Positions 1 to 8,837 are shown, counted from the first letter of the stretch. The stretch: 64,000 bases of DNA from CAIMUS01 sp963708455 (GCA_963708455.1 CAVPSQ010000004.1:1527290-1591289), one strand, 5' to 3'. The notes: generated by a model from the sequence alone, not told the origin. Numbers and translations: made by a program.

Positions 1-932
1 TGCACCGTGTCCTCGTCGCACGTTTCGGTGAGATGCACTTTATAACCGACCCAGACCACGCTGCGCTTCTTGGCGTAGCGTGCTTCGGCATCATAGGGCG
101 AACAGATCAACCCGGCCGACGGGGGCAGATCTGACGCCGCGCGCCAGCGCACCCCCTCGTCGGGGCCGTAAAACTGTTGGACCCAGACTTGGCGCAACAC
201 CTCCACGGCGGGCACTTCGCGCAACCACCGCGGCGCCGTCGCCGCGTAGATCCTGTCCAGCAGGGCAAAGCCATCGGTACCGATGGTCTCCGCCAAGGCA
301 TAGCGCTCGGTGCGCTCAGCGGGCAGTCGATAGTCGGCAAAACGCTGGCCGTAGCACTCAAACCACAGCGGTGGCACGTGAGCTGGTAACCAGTCCGGCT
401 CGACTACCGCCAGCACATTGAGCGCATGACGCAGGGTCTCGCCCACACATTCCAGTCGATTTAGCATCTGAATCGCCGCCAGCACGTGGGTCGAGTCCGT
501 GCGTTGTCGCGTGCGTGCCTTGATCAGACCGGCTTGCCGACAGCGCTCTAAGAGGGTCTCGAACAGCACCGCCTCCGCACCACCGGCCACTAACCGACCC
601 CGAAACTCACTGAGCACCGACGCCTCAAAGCCCGCGTCCGTGAGTTCCAACCCCAAGGCATACTTCCAGTCAATCCGCGCTCGAACTGCGTCGGCCGCCT
701 GCCGATCGGACAAGCCCTCAGCAAATTGCATCACCATCACCAGCGCCAGACACCCCGGCGCCTCCGCCGGCTGGCCCCGGGTGGAGAATAACTCCGCAAA
801 GGTCTCGTCGGCATAAAGCATGCCGAATTCATCGCGCATCCGTAAGTACACGTTGCCCTTGGGAAACGCCGCCTGAGCGGCCCGTACCGTCTCCTCGGGA
901 ATCAGATCAAAACACCTCGGCTTCAGTGACAT
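1..932 (-). CDS. IS1182-type transposase, 3' end outside window
   Basis: About 310 codons read without a stop from ATG 932 to the window edge. A strong ribosome site (GAGGAGG) lies 6 bases upstream of the start. The protein begins MSLKPRCFDLIPEE. It then carries a DUF772-type N-terminal region (YADETFAELF, GLSDRQAADAVRARIDWKYA) and the first catalytic aspartate block (RTDSTHVLAA), as in IS1182/IS5-group DDE transposases. The catalytic C-terminus is not visible, so intactness cannot be judged. It would catalyse cut-and-paste movement of its own IS. The family call rests on recalled resemblance. Confidence 0.85.
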   Translation of the reverse strand, partial: MSLKPRCFDLIPEETVRAAQAAFPKGNVYLRMRDEFGMLYADETFAELFSTRGQPAEAPGCLALVMVMQFAEGLSDRQAADAVRARIDWKYALGLELTDAGFEASVLSEFRGRLVAGGAEAVLFETLLERCRQAGLIKARTRQRTDSTHVLAAIQMLNRLECVGETLRHALNVLAVVEPDWLPAHVPPLWFECYGQRFADYRLPAERTERYALAETIGTDGFALLDRIYAATAPRWLREVPAVEVLRQVWVQQFYGPDEGVRWRAASDLPPSAGLICSPYDAEARYAKKRSVVWVGYKVHLTETCDEDTV

Positions 933-1168
933 GATAATTCCTCCTCACATGGGCGACTAACCCGTCTACGGGTTATCTTACTCCCTGCAGCATCTGGCCA
1001 GTACAGCTGCCGCTCCCTATAAAGCGGGGTCTGACCGGGCGGTACGCCAGCGAACCCCTCCCCGATCAGGGCCCGTTTCCCCTCCGGTTACACGGGGTTC
1101 CCATCCGGCGGAACCCGTCCCTGGTTCCGCCCTACGCGGGTTTTGAATTCGCCAGCAGTATCTTTTCA

Positions 1169-1200
1169 AGGAGGGGTGGCGCGTAAGCGCCGGGGTGGTT
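1169..1200 (+). repeat. Dispersed REP-like repeat, copy 1
   Basis: It reads AGGAGGGGTGGCGCG, then CGCCGGGGTGGTT. It matches 1346-1390 (inverted) and 42137-42181 (direct). This copy lacks the outer CCTCC-TTGGCTA-AGGAGG hairpin half. Confidence 0.75.
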
Positions 1201-1345
1201 GCCGGGGTGGCTTCACGGTTTCTCTTGCCACCTGTGCGCGCCCAATTCAAGGCTTGCCAAAGTCTTATTTCAACCACCATCAGGGCAGCACACCGTGCTT
1301 TCCTGCGTGGTTTTAGCGAGGGGAGGTTGTGTACCTGCACAGACG

Positions 1346-1390
1346 AACCACCCCGGCGCTGCGCGCCACCCCTCCTTAGCCAAGGAGGGG
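1346..1390 (-). repeat. Dispersed REP-like repeat, copy 2 (inverted)
   Basis: Reverse complement of the copy at 42137-42181, with few differences. It contains the hairpin CCTCCTTAGCCAAGGAGG and the adjoining GGCGCTGCGCGCC palindrome. Together with copy 1 it forms a head-to-head pair of the kind seen for REP/BIME elements. Confidence 0.8.
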
Positions 1391-1561
1391 AAAAAACCGA
1401 TACCTCACCCTATGAGTGCAAGCGGAGAAGAGGAGGTTAAACGGTCATCAAACATCCAGCGTATACCTGGCTCATTTTTTAGTCAGAATGTACTGCTTGC
1501 AAACAAATGTAGTACCTCCTACATTAGCCCTCTGCATCATCAAGTAATTGGAGGAATTTTC

Positions 1562-1810
1562 GTGGAACAACATATCAGCCTGCGCGAAGCCAATCAGCAC
1601 CTGTCCCGTTACATCGAGGCCGTACAGGAGGGGCATGAGATTATCATTACCCGTCGTGGTCAACCTGTAGCGCGCTTGGTGGGCGTAACCAGCAAAAAAA
1701 CGCTGAACGCTGAGCAACAAGAGGCCCGAAAACGCAGTCTGGAACGCATGCGGCGTGGTTATGCGTTAGGTGGACAGTCCGTCTCTAAAAATGAGCTACA
1801 TGAGCGATGA
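1562..1810 (+). CDS. Phd/YefM-family antitoxin
   Basis: An 82-residue protein with the prevent-host-death signature: SLREANQHLSRYIEAVQEG, then IITRRGQPVARLV. Such antitoxins bind and neutralise a PIN-type ribonuclease and repress their own operon. I chose the GTG at 1562 because GGAGGA lies 6-7 bases upstream; the longer frame has no ribosome site and crosses the repeat. The stop overlaps an ATG at 1807, the usual coupling to a toxin gene. Here the toxin is destroyed, so the antitoxin is an orphan. Confidence 0.85.
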   Translation: MEQHISLREANQHLSRYIEAVQEGHEIIITRRGQPVARLVGVTSKKTLNAEQQEARKRSLERMRRGYALGGQSVSKNELHER

Positions 1811-1861
1811 AAATTCTCCGGGATCTATGTGGATACTTCGGTCATCGGCAGTCAATTTTGA
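1807..1861 (+). pseudogene. Scar of a PIN-domain toxin gene
   Basis: Right after the antitoxin, the frame at 1820-1861 reads GIYVDTSVIGSQF and stops. IYVDTSVIG is the hallmark N-terminus of PIN-domain toxins, with the first catalytic aspartate. The start codon at 1807 is one base out of frame, and everything after QF is unrelated A+T-rich DNA. The toxin was therefore cut off, most simply by the neighbouring IS. Confidence 0.75.
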
Positions 1862-3484
1862 ACTCGGCTATAAACAGGTACAAATCTCAGCAATTCCCGC
1901 TGCTCTAGAAATTTTAGTATAATCAGTATATTATATACGATGCTTCGGTAGGTCTGGCAAGGTATTTGGGCTTCAAATTCAATCGATTTGGGTGGTCATG
2001 ATGGTAAAAGCAAACTGTATTCCACTTCGCCCTCAGCGGCCGCAATTAAATAAACACTGTTCAGCGCCGGCCTTGTTAGGTCAAATCAGAGAGGATTTTG
2101 GGAAGATCACTGACCCTCGTCATGGCGGTCAGCAGTTTTCCTTACCGGATGTCTTGATGTCAGGCTTGGCGGTCTTTGGACTGAAATATCCGTCGTTATT
2201 AAAGTTTGATGAGCAACGTCATGAAGAGCGGGTTCGAGCGAATTTAAAAAGTCTTTATGGTGTTTCACAAGCCCCCTGTGATACCCAGATGCGGAAAGTG
2301 TTGGATGAGGTGTCACCCACTGAGTTACGAGCCCCCTTTATTCATATTCATCAGCACTTGCAATCGCACGGGATATTGAAAGCGTATCGGTATTTAGGAG
2401 GATTTCTAGTTAACCTGGATGGGACCGGTCATTTTTCTTCTTCCAATATCCGTTGTGCCGATTGCTGTGAAAAGCATCATCGAAATGGCACGGTCGAGTA
2501 TTATCATCAATTAGTAGGAGCGGTGATAGTTCATCCGGATAAAAGTCAAGTCTTACCTTTATTTCCTGAGGCCATTACGCGCCAAGATGGGGCGAGCAAG
2601 AATGATTGTGAAAGTAATGCCAGTAAACGGCTGTTACTGGCACTACGTGAAGCGTTTCCGCAATGGCCCATGATTGTGGTGGAGGACAGCTTGTCGGCCG
2701 ACGGTCCTCACATTAAGTTATTGAAAAAATTAAAGTATCATTACATCCTGGTGGCGAAGCCGAGCGACCAGCCGTCGCTGTTCGAGGAGGTGCGGAAGCG
2801 ATTAAATAGCGCTGAGTATGAAGAATTTGAGGAACTGGGAGAGGATGGCGTTTTACGGGGCTATCGCTGGATGAAGGGGTTGCCTTTGAATAAATCTCAT
2901 CCTGATATTCTGGTGAATTACCTGGATTATTGGGAAATGCGGGAGGGTAAAGAGTACAATTTTTCGTGGATAACGGATCTGGAACTACGGCGAGATAATG
3001 TCTACCAGGTGATGAGAGGAGGTCGGGGTTGGTGGAAGATTGAAAACGAGACGTTCAACACACTCAAAAATCAGGGCTATGAGTTAGAGCACAACTATGG
3101 ACATGGGCAAAAGCATTTGACGACGGTGTTTGGGATGCTGATGATGCTAGCCTTTTTCGTCGATCAAGTGCAAGAGCTGTGCTGTAGTTTATTTCAAGTG
3201 GCGCGGCAACAATTCCGTTCCAGAACCTCGTTATGGAGCAAGTTAAAGGGATTATTTAAGGAGTATTTTATTACCAGTTGGGAGAGCTTATGGTTAGCGA
3301 TAATTTATGGGCATAAGGGTGGGGTATTGGAACCTGATACATCATAATTTCTGATAAAGTCCATAGTTGTTTTGATGAATGAGTGTGTTGAAAGAAAGTG
3401 GTTAAAATGAGAGTCGTTCATTATGGCTTCCGAGGAAGTCAGGGTGGTTTTTGTCGTTATGATTCTTGTGTAATTACTGATCAA
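1862..3484 (+). mobile_element. Insertion sequence with YREK-type transposase (ends approximate)
   Basis: An A+T-rich block between the PIN scar and the G+C-rich traU fragment. It holds one transposase gene (1998-3347). Ends are placed from the composition change and from where flanking coding frames resume. I found no clear terminal inverted repeats or target duplication. Its two sides carry unrelated genes, so it probably marks a deletion or rearrangement junction. Confidence 0.6.
1998..3347 (+). CDS. DDE transposase, IS4-like/ISNCY type
   Basis: About 449 residues, apparently intact. Visible blocks are TDPRHGGQQFSLPDVLMSG near the N-terminus, LDGTGHFSSS (first catalytic Asp), VEDSLSADGPH (second Asp), and GGRGWWKIENETFNTLK followed by YELEHNYGHG. 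The last is the R-x-E-x-K signature of IS4-like transposases and holds the catalytic Glu. Two adjacent ATGs (1998 and 2001) are possible starts. The coding DNA is much A+T-richer than its neighbours, which indicates recent arrival. The exact IS family (ISNCY versus an IS4 subgroup) is not settled from memory. Confidence 0.85.
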   Translation: MMVKANCIPLRPQRPQLNKHCSAPALLGQIREDFGKITDPRHGGQQFSLPDVLMSGLAVFGLKYPSLLKFDEQRHEERVRANLKSLYGVSQAPCDTQMRKVLDEVSPTELRAPFIHIHQHLQSHGILKAYRYLGGFLVNLDGTGHFSSSNIRCADCCEKHHRNGTVEYYHQLVGAVIVHPDKSQVLPLFPEAITRQDGASKNDCESNASKRLLLALREAFPQWPMIVVEDSLSADGPHIKLLKKLKYHYILVAKPSDQPSLFEEVRKRLNSAEYEEFEELGEDGVLRGYRWMKGLPLNKSHPDILVNYLDYWEMREGKEYNFSWITDLELRRDNVYQVMRGGRGWWKIENETFNTLKNQGYELEHNYGHGQKHLTTVFGMLMMLAFFVDQVQELCCSLFQVARQQFRSRTSLWSKLKGLFKEYFITSWESLWLAIIYGHKGGVLEPDTS

Positions 3485-3697
3485 TTAACTACTGGCGCCG
3501 CTGCATTAGAGCGGGAATTGCTGCTTCCCAAGAGTCAATATAAGCTGGAACAGTTTTATCCGGTGGCCGAGGCCAATGGCAATCACTGGCTCGGCCAGAG
3601 CAGTTTCACCTGGGGTGAGTGGCGCAATCTCCCGGCGGTGGGGGAAGACTTCGTCCATCTGCTGTGGCGTTGGACCGACTGCTGTGTGAGGTTTTGA
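3485..3697 (+). pseudogene. traU: C-terminal fragment of TraU-like conjugation protein
   Basis: The last 65 or so codons before traN read LPKSQYKLEQFYPVAEANG, then WGEWRNLPAVGEDF and LLWRWTDCC. This resembles the C-terminal end of TraU, the periplasmic mating-pair protein usually encoded just before traN in F- and SXT-type systems. The 5' portion is missing, replaced by the IS to the left. The in-frame ATG at 3398 lies in IS-like DNA and is not a native start. The TraU name is inferred from position and a short match. Confidence 0.6.
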
Positions 3698-3699
3698 CG

Positions 3700-6345
3700 A
3701 TGTGGCCGCGTCCGACCGCCGTGGTAACGGCTGTGGTCTTTTTCTGGATGCAGGCATGGCAGACTGGCTGGGGTGATGCCATCCAGGATGCCGCCCGGCA
3801 GGGCCAGGATGCCGGCACGCAGGTCCGGCAGGCGATCACTCTGCCGGCGGTCAATGCTCAGGGTACGCTGACGCTGTTTCCGAATACGCCGGGCGCGCTC
3901 TCGATCCAACCCAACGCCCTGTTTCCCGACTCGGGCGGCGGTTCCGCGGGGGACTTCAAGGCGCTGTTCGGCAACGACGCCGGCATTGCCGGCGCAACCA
4001 GCCAGGCGCAGGGTGTCCTGCGCGGTGAGGCCTCCCTGACCGGTGAAGCCTACCGCGCCATCGAGGGCGGTGCCAATCGCGCTCATCCCGATCTCAGCAA
4101 CGATCCGATCTGGGGTAGTACCGATCAGACGATGAACGCCCTCGACACTCTGGCCCAGACCTTTGCCGATTGTGCGGTTACCACCACGACTCAACCGGGT
4201 TCGTTCCAGGCCCATGTGCCCGACTACCGCACCTGCGAGCGCCTGACCGCGGTCGGCGAGAGCCGGTGCGAGCTGATCCGCCACAGCCAGGTGGACCAGC
4301 AGGTCTGGGATATTCATGTCGCTGCTCATGGGGTGGATAAAAACACTTTCCGTTTCGACCTGACAAGCGGCGCCTGGGAGAAAGTGGCGCCGAGCGACGG
4401 CGACCAGTTCGTTGCCCTCATCCCCGTAGTCGACCGCGCCACGATCTGTATCGCTGGCGCGCCGACGGTGGTCGAACCCGCCGGAACATGGGACTGGCCG
4501 GACGCGCCGGTGTGGGGAGAATTCGACGCCAGCAGTTGCTATCGGGTGTTGCAGACGCCAACCTGTGACAACGGTCTGGTGGGCATCGTGCAACTCGACG
4601 ATAACTGCGATGACGTCGGCGAGGACTGGTATAAATACGCCGCCCAGTTCCGGTTCCGGGCGATCCGGGTGCAGGATGCCGGCTGGGGACCCTCGAAGTG
4701 TCTGGCCACCTGGCAGCAGCGCGTCAGCGATGGCTTCTGTCAGGGCCAGGCGACCTGCACCGAGCCGCCGGATGCGAATGGCTGCACCACGCTGGGCGGC
4801 GTGCGGTTGTGTCCCGGCGAACCGTTGGCGGAGCGCTTGGCACCGCCACCGGTGGCGGGGATGCCACGCCTGTGCGGACGGATCGAACTGACGCAGGACT
4901 GTGCCTACACCCTCGGTGCGCTGGACTGCTGGACCGATCCGCAGGGTGTGCGACACTGCCCGGAGAATACGGCCGCCAACCGGGCGCAGAATACCTGCGG
5001 TGCGCTGGAAAACAATCCGGCCTGCGGCTTTATCAAGTCCGAGTGCGTACAAGGCGCTGCCGGTTCCTCCGGAACCTGCTACGTCTTCACCGACACCTAC
5101 GATTGCGGCTATAACGCCACGGTGCCGACCCTGACGGCGCACTCGACCTACCGCTGTCCCGGTCCGGTGCGCTGCCTGGGTGAAGACTGCGTCGTGCCGC
5201 CGCGTGAACAGAATCAGGATTTTGCCCGCGCCGCCGCGGCCTTTCAGGCGGCGCAGGCCATCGCCGCCGATCTGTCCTGTCCACCGCCGGATGCGGCTCA
5301 GGGCGGTGGCCACAGCGATATCAAGACCTGCCGGCTGTTCAAGGGTGAGGATCTGGAGTGCAAGAAAGCCGTGGGCGGGAGGGTCGATTGCTGCGAATGC
5401 CCGGACGGTGTATCGCTGGCCGATTACGTCACCCTGACCCTGGCGGCCCTCAAGCTGGACAGCGCCATCACCTCCTGGAACAGCAGCACGGCGGCCGGCC
5501 AGGCGCTTCAGGGCGCCTGGACCACCCTGCGTGAACCCATCGTCCAGACCTGGGAAACCGCGACCTCGGCATTTACCTCGGCCATCGAGTCGATCGGCGG
5601 CAGCGTCGCCAAGGAGGCTGCGCAGCAGATCAGTGGGTTCAGTCTGCAACAGACGCTGCTGAATGCCGCTGCCGAGTTGATCGGCGAAGTGTTCGGCGAA
5701 GCCGCTCGCGACGCCCTGTTCACCGCCTCGACCGATGCCGCGACCGGCGCCACCAATTACGCCCTGACCGGTCTGGCCTCCACGGTGGCCAGCGCGCTGA
5801 CCGTGATTATGTGGGTCTACATGGCCTACCAGATCGCCAAGATCCTGATTCAGATCATCTGGGAATGCGAACCCGATGAGTTCGCGCTGGGCGCCAAGCG
5901 TGAGCTTAAAGTCTGTCATTACGTCGGCTCCTACTGCGCCACCGAGGTCATCGGCCAGTGCATCGAGAAGCGGGAGAGCTACTGCTGTTTTGCCTCGCCG
6001 CTGTCGCGGATTCTGCAAGAGCAGATCCGGCCGCAACTGGGCTTAGGGTGGGGGTCGCCCAAAAACCCCGACTGTCGGGGCATCACCGTGGGGGAGTTGG
6101 CCCGGGTCAACTGGAACCGGGTGCATCTGGATGAATGGCTGGGCATCCTCGCCCAGACCGGTCAATTGCCCACTCAGCGCGACCTGTCCCTGCCGGGGCT
6201 GACCGGGACCGGCAATCTGCTCGATCAGCAGACCGGGAACCGCCTGGATACGCGGGCACGCACCCAGGAGCGACTTGATGGAATCGATGTGGACGGCATT
6301 CGCACCCAGGTCGGGCAGGACTTGTGGGGCAATCCGACGCCTTGA
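3700..6345 (+). CDS. traN: Conjugative mating-pair stabilisation protein TraN
   Basis: An 881-residue secreted, cysteine-rich protein. TraN is an outer-membrane protein that stabilises donor-recipient pairs during conjugation. A signal peptide is visible at residues 1-27 (VVTAVVFFWMQAW). Many paired cysteines fill the middle. A hydrophobic stretch (TVIMWVYMAYQIAKILIQII) precedes the conserved TraN C-terminal block: CHYVGSYCA, then SYCCFASPLSRILQEQIRPQ and CRGITVGELARVNW. ATG 3700 follows the traU stop by two bases and gives the signal peptide; the longer frame from 3619 overlaps traU and is rejected. Intact, but probably idle without a secretion core. Confidence 0.9.
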   Translation: MWPRPTAVVTAVVFFWMQAWQTGWGDAIQDAARQGQDAGTQVRQAITLPAVNAQGTLTLFPNTPGALSIQPNALFPDSGGGSAGDFKALFGNDAGIAGATSQAQGVLRGEASLTGEAYRAIEGGANRAHPDLSNDPIWGSTDQTMNALDTLAQTFADCAVTTTTQPGSFQAHVPDYRTCERLTAVGESRCELIRHSQVDQQVWDIHVAAHGVDKNTFRFDLTSGAWEKVAPSDGDQFVALIPVVDRATICIAGAPTVVEPAGTWDWPDAPVWGEFDASSCYRVLQTPTCDNGLVGIVQLDDNCDDVGEDWYKYAAQFRFRAIRVQDAGWGPSKCLATWQQRVSDGFCQGQATCTEPPDANGCTTLGGVRLCPGEPLAERLAPPPVAGMPRLCGRIELTQDCAYTLGALDCWTDPQGVRHCPENTAANRAQNTCGALENNPACGFIKSECVQGAAGSSGTCYVFTDTYDCGYNATVPTLTAHSTYRCPGPVRCLGEDCVVPPREQNQDFARAAAAFQAAQAIAADLSCPPPDAAQGGGHSDIKTCRLFKGEDLECKKAVGGRVDCCECPDGVSLADYVTLTLAALKLDSAITSWNSSTAAGQALQGAWTTLREPIVQTWETATSAFTSAIESIGGSVAKEAAQQISGFSLQQTLLNAAAELIGEVFGEAARDALFTASTDAATGATNYALTGLASTVASALTVIMWVYMAYQIAKILIQIIWECEPDEFALGAKRELKVCHYVGSYCATEVIGQCIEKRESYCCFASPLSRILQEQIRPQLGLGWGSPKNPDCRGITVGELARVNWNRVHLDEWLGILAQTGQLPTQRDLSLPGLTGTGNLLDQQTGNRLDTRARTQERLDGIDVDGIRTQVGQDLWGNPTP

Positions 6346-6409
6346 AAAGAAGGGTGAGAGGAGACCGTCTCCCGCGCGTTTGTCCCCAACTGAAGGACGG
6401 GTGAACCCC

Positions 6410-7042
6410 ATGCTCAAATGGTTGTTACTGGGTCTGTTGCTGCTGTGCGTGGAGATAACGCTGGTCATGATTCTGGTCACCGAGCAGGCAGTACAGGCCG
6501 CTATCGCCACCGAGCGCGCCCTGGCCGCCGACTGGCTGGGCGACCGTGTGGCGGCACAGGTGGAAGAACAGGCCAGCCGCGGGTTCAACCACCGCTTCGT
6601 CCACACCGGCGTGGTCGCGGCATCCTACGCCATTCTGCTCCCCGACGAAGAGGTACGGCGTCGCTCGAACGTGCTGGCGGACATGGGAAGCAAAGACATC
6701 TTTCCCTATCTGGAAGGCCGGCTGCAGGTGTGGTGGGACACGGTGCGGCAGGTGTGCTGGCGCCTGGCCTTGGTGCAGTTGTGGCTGTGGTATCTGGCGC
6801 TGCCGGCCTTCGCCGCTCTCCTGGACGGTCTGTTACGGCGGCGGGTGAAACTGGCCGAATTCGGTAATTGCAGTCCCGCCGTCCATCGTTACAGCCTGTA
6901 CGGCCTGCTGGTGTTGCTGTATCTGTTCGTTCTGAGCCTGCTCGTGCCCTGGCCGTTGTCGCCCGCCGTGGCGCCGGCGCTGATGGGGCTGGCGATTCTG
7001 TGTTTGAATGGGCTGCTGGCGAATACGCCGGCGCGGGTGTGA
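6410..7042 (+). CDS. DUF4400-family ICE membrane protein
   Basis: A 210-residue protein with four predicted membrane helices (about 4-24, 118-141, 162-180, 187-205) and a charged loop that includes RRRSNVLADMG. It resembles the DUF4400/PFL_4697 proteins of integrating conjugative elements, which usually sit beside traD and have no settled role. ATG 6410 is preceded by GAAGGA; the earlier in-frame start at 6275 lies inside traN. It follows traN by 64 bases on the same strand and probably shares its transcript. Confidence 0.8.
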   Translation: MLKWLLLGLLLLCVEITLVMILVTEQAVQAAIATERALAADWLGDRVAAQVEEQASRGFNHRFVHTGVVAASYAILLPDEEVRRRSNVLADMGSKDIFPYLEGRLQVWWDTVRQVCWRLALVQLWLWYLALPAFAALLDGLLRRRVKLAEFGNCSPAVHRYSLYGLLVLLYLFVLSLLVPWPLSPAVAPALMGLAILCLNGLLANTPARV

Positions 7043-7594
7043 GCCTGAGTCCCTTCAGTCGCCAAGAGTCAGTAACTGTAAAGTAGGTAGTGCTAACCTT
7101 GGTAATGCTGTGTTCATAAAATCCGTGTAAAGAAGTTTATTTATCAATGTGTTATATGACGGTAAGCGTTAATCAGCATTACCAAGGTTAGCACTACCGT
7201 AAAGTATGCTCTGCATACCGAAGCGGGGGTAAGGTGCGGTACCCACAGCGTAACCTACGGGATTGCTTCGCCTTATCTCGGCGACGTAGTGGCTGGACAT
7301 TACGGTTGCGCAGGGGTAAGGTACACAAAGTGTAACCTACTGGGCTTTGGATGCGACAGCCTGTGAATGGAAAGGTACGCGCAGTGTACTCTTCTGTTCA
7401 ACCCTCACCGGAATAATTCACAACAAGCGTTTAAATGCATGGGCAGAGTGGACACAGGCGAGTTGTCCACCCTATGACGCGAAGAGTACTTCATGTATTT
7501 TTTTGGTACACAGTGTGTATCCTTCCTACTGCCCAGTAAGTAAAACCCCACACCAGCCATTCCAGCCATCTAACAGAGACAGGGGAGAGCAGCC
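7043..7594. other. Intergenic region: MITE plus short palindromes
   Basis: No gene seen. It holds the 113-bp MITE (7086-7198). Beyond that are several short imperfect palindromes built on a GGTA...TACC core, at about 7204-7218, 7231-7255, 7317-7339, 7371-7391 and 7505-7524. These look like degenerate copies of one small repeat. Confidence 0.6.
7086..7198. mobile_element. 113-bp MITE with 8-bp target duplication
   Basis: Perfect 25-bp inverted repeats (7086-7110 and 7174-7198, starting GGTAGTGCTAACC) enclose 63 bases of A+T-rich DNA with no coding capacity. The octamer GTAAAGTA occurs immediately outside both ends (7078-7085 and 7199-7206), an exact target-site duplication. It must have been mobilised in trans by a transposase not in this window. 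GG ends and an 8-bp duplication fit IS1- or ISL3-like enzymes; this is inference. Confidence 0.9.
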
Positions 7595-8522
7595 ATGGCC
7601 AAGGATACCTTCCGCGTAGCAACATTTAACGCCGAGAATCTCTTCGCCCGCTACCGCTTCCGCAAGAACTTTGATCCTCGCACCAGCGATGGTTTCACCA
7701 TCAATGACTTAGCCTTTGAAGTCTACGACGAAACCGAGAAACGCCTCACGGCGCAGGCCATCAAGGAAGTCAATGCCGATATCATTGCCCTCCAGGAAGT
7801 AGAGAACCTACTGCTGCTGGACATGTTCAATTCCCGCTACCTGGCCGGGCAAGGCTACCTGTACCGGCTGGTGATCGATGGCAACGACCCGCGCCAGATC
7901 GATATTGCCGTGCTGAGCCGGTTTCCTATCCGGAACCTGCGCACCCATCGCCATGAGCGCAACGTCGACAATACTGCTCCCCTCTTTTCCCGGGACTGCC
8001 TGGAGGTGGAATTCGATCTGAATGGCAAGGTGCTCACTGTTTACGCCAATCACTTCAAATCGATGATCGATACCCGCGAGGAGACCTATGAACGGCGTCT
8101 GGAGCAAGTCCAGCGCGTTGCTGAGTTGGTCGATGCCGCCTGGAAACCGACCCGTTATCAGGGTAACTTTATCGTGCTGGGTGATTTCAATGACTACATG
8201 GAGGGGAAAACCGCGCTGAAACCGCTGGTGGTACATCCCCAGTTGGTCAATCTCGTTGACCGCCTGCCGGAGGCGGAACGTTGGACCCATTACTTCGCTG
8301 GCGGCAAGCGCGGTGAGAAAACCAAGCAACTCGATTACCTGTTACCCGGCAAGGCATTCGATAAACGGGCTGGCAAACCCACCGGGTATCATGCGCAAGG
8401 GCCTGCCCTATCGTGCCGAAGAGTACAGCGGTCCCCGCTTCGACGGGGTCGGGGAGAATGAACCCAAAGCTTCGGATCACTGTCCTGTATTTGTCGATAT
8501 ACCCTTCTCAGCGCTGACTTGA
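7595..8522 (+). pseudogene. Endonuclease/exonuclease/phosphatase-family protein, frameshifted
   Basis: Reading starts at ATG 7595 (GGGGAG upstream) and runs to about 8350-8390. The frame then changes, and the remaining 45 or so codons (IMRKGLPYRAEEYSGPRFDG to 8522) lie in another frame. EEP motifs are all present across the two pieces: FNAENLF, ALQEVEN, YANHFKS, VLGDFNDY and the terminal SDHCPVFVD. Without the second piece the catalytic Asp-His pair is lost, so the encoded protein should be inactive unless the frameshift is a sequencing error. It sits between ICE genes but is not a typical ICE component. Confidence 0.85.
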
Positions 8523-8659
8523 GCACCGATTATTTTCTGGCGGGATGGATCACAACAGTCGATTCTCGCCCCTGATACATGTTCATCGGGATTGGTGGCA
8601 ACCCGTGCACCTGTAGCTCGGTGCGGCCTCTGCCGGTTTAGAATTAGATACCAGCCCGT

Positions 8660-8706
8660 CCGGTGTTACCAGGAAACGCCACCCCGGTGTTACCAGGGAA
8701 CGCCAC
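8660..8706. repeat. Two tandem 23-base units
   Basis: The unit CCGGTGTTACCAGG-A/G-AACGCCAC occurs twice, at a period of 24 bases with one mismatch. It lies just before the long hairpin. Confidence 0.9.
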
Positions 8707-8712
8707 ACTGTA

Positions 8713-8758
8713 CAGGTGAGTAGGCTCACCGGGGTGACCCGGTGAGCCTACTCACCTG
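8713..8758. repeat. Perfect 21-bp inverted repeat, 4-base loop
   Basis: Arms 8713-8733 and 8738-8758 are perfectly complementary, and the loop is GTGA. It lies between convergent genes and could stop transcription from both sides. There is no U-tract, however, and the stem is far longer than a usual terminator, so a mobile palindrome is as likely. Confidence 0.9.
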
Positions 8759-8837
8759 CCTTGCCGGGCTGGAGACAACGACTCTGGAATAGGACGCGCA
8801 CCGAGTGCATCTGCAAGTGGCTATGCACCGGGCGAAA

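Larger units (their letters stand above)
933..1561. other. Intergenic region with inverted repeat copies
   Basis: No convincing gene. The stretch carries two oppositely oriented copies of a short GC-rich repeat (1169-1200 and 1346-1390) and the leader of the antitoxin gene. Several ORFs cross it on both strands, but none has a ribosome site or recognisable protein. Only the last, from GTG 1562, is real. Confidence 0.6.
8523..8837. other. Intergenic region with tandem repeat and long hairpin
   Basis: No gene seen. It lies between the convergent nuclease gene and traD. It contains two tandem 23-base units (8660-8682 and 8684-8706) and a perfect 21-bp hairpin (8713-8758). Confidence 0.7.

Noticed and set aside
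3398..3493. ATG 3398 as a native start for the TraU fragment
   Set aside because: The first 32 codons are A+T-rich IS-like sequence without TraU resemblance; the frame is open by chance.
3583..6036. Long 817-codon open frame on the minus strand
   Set aside because: Antisense shadow of traN. The Arg/Gly/Ala-rich product has no domains, and traN has a signal peptide and family motifs.
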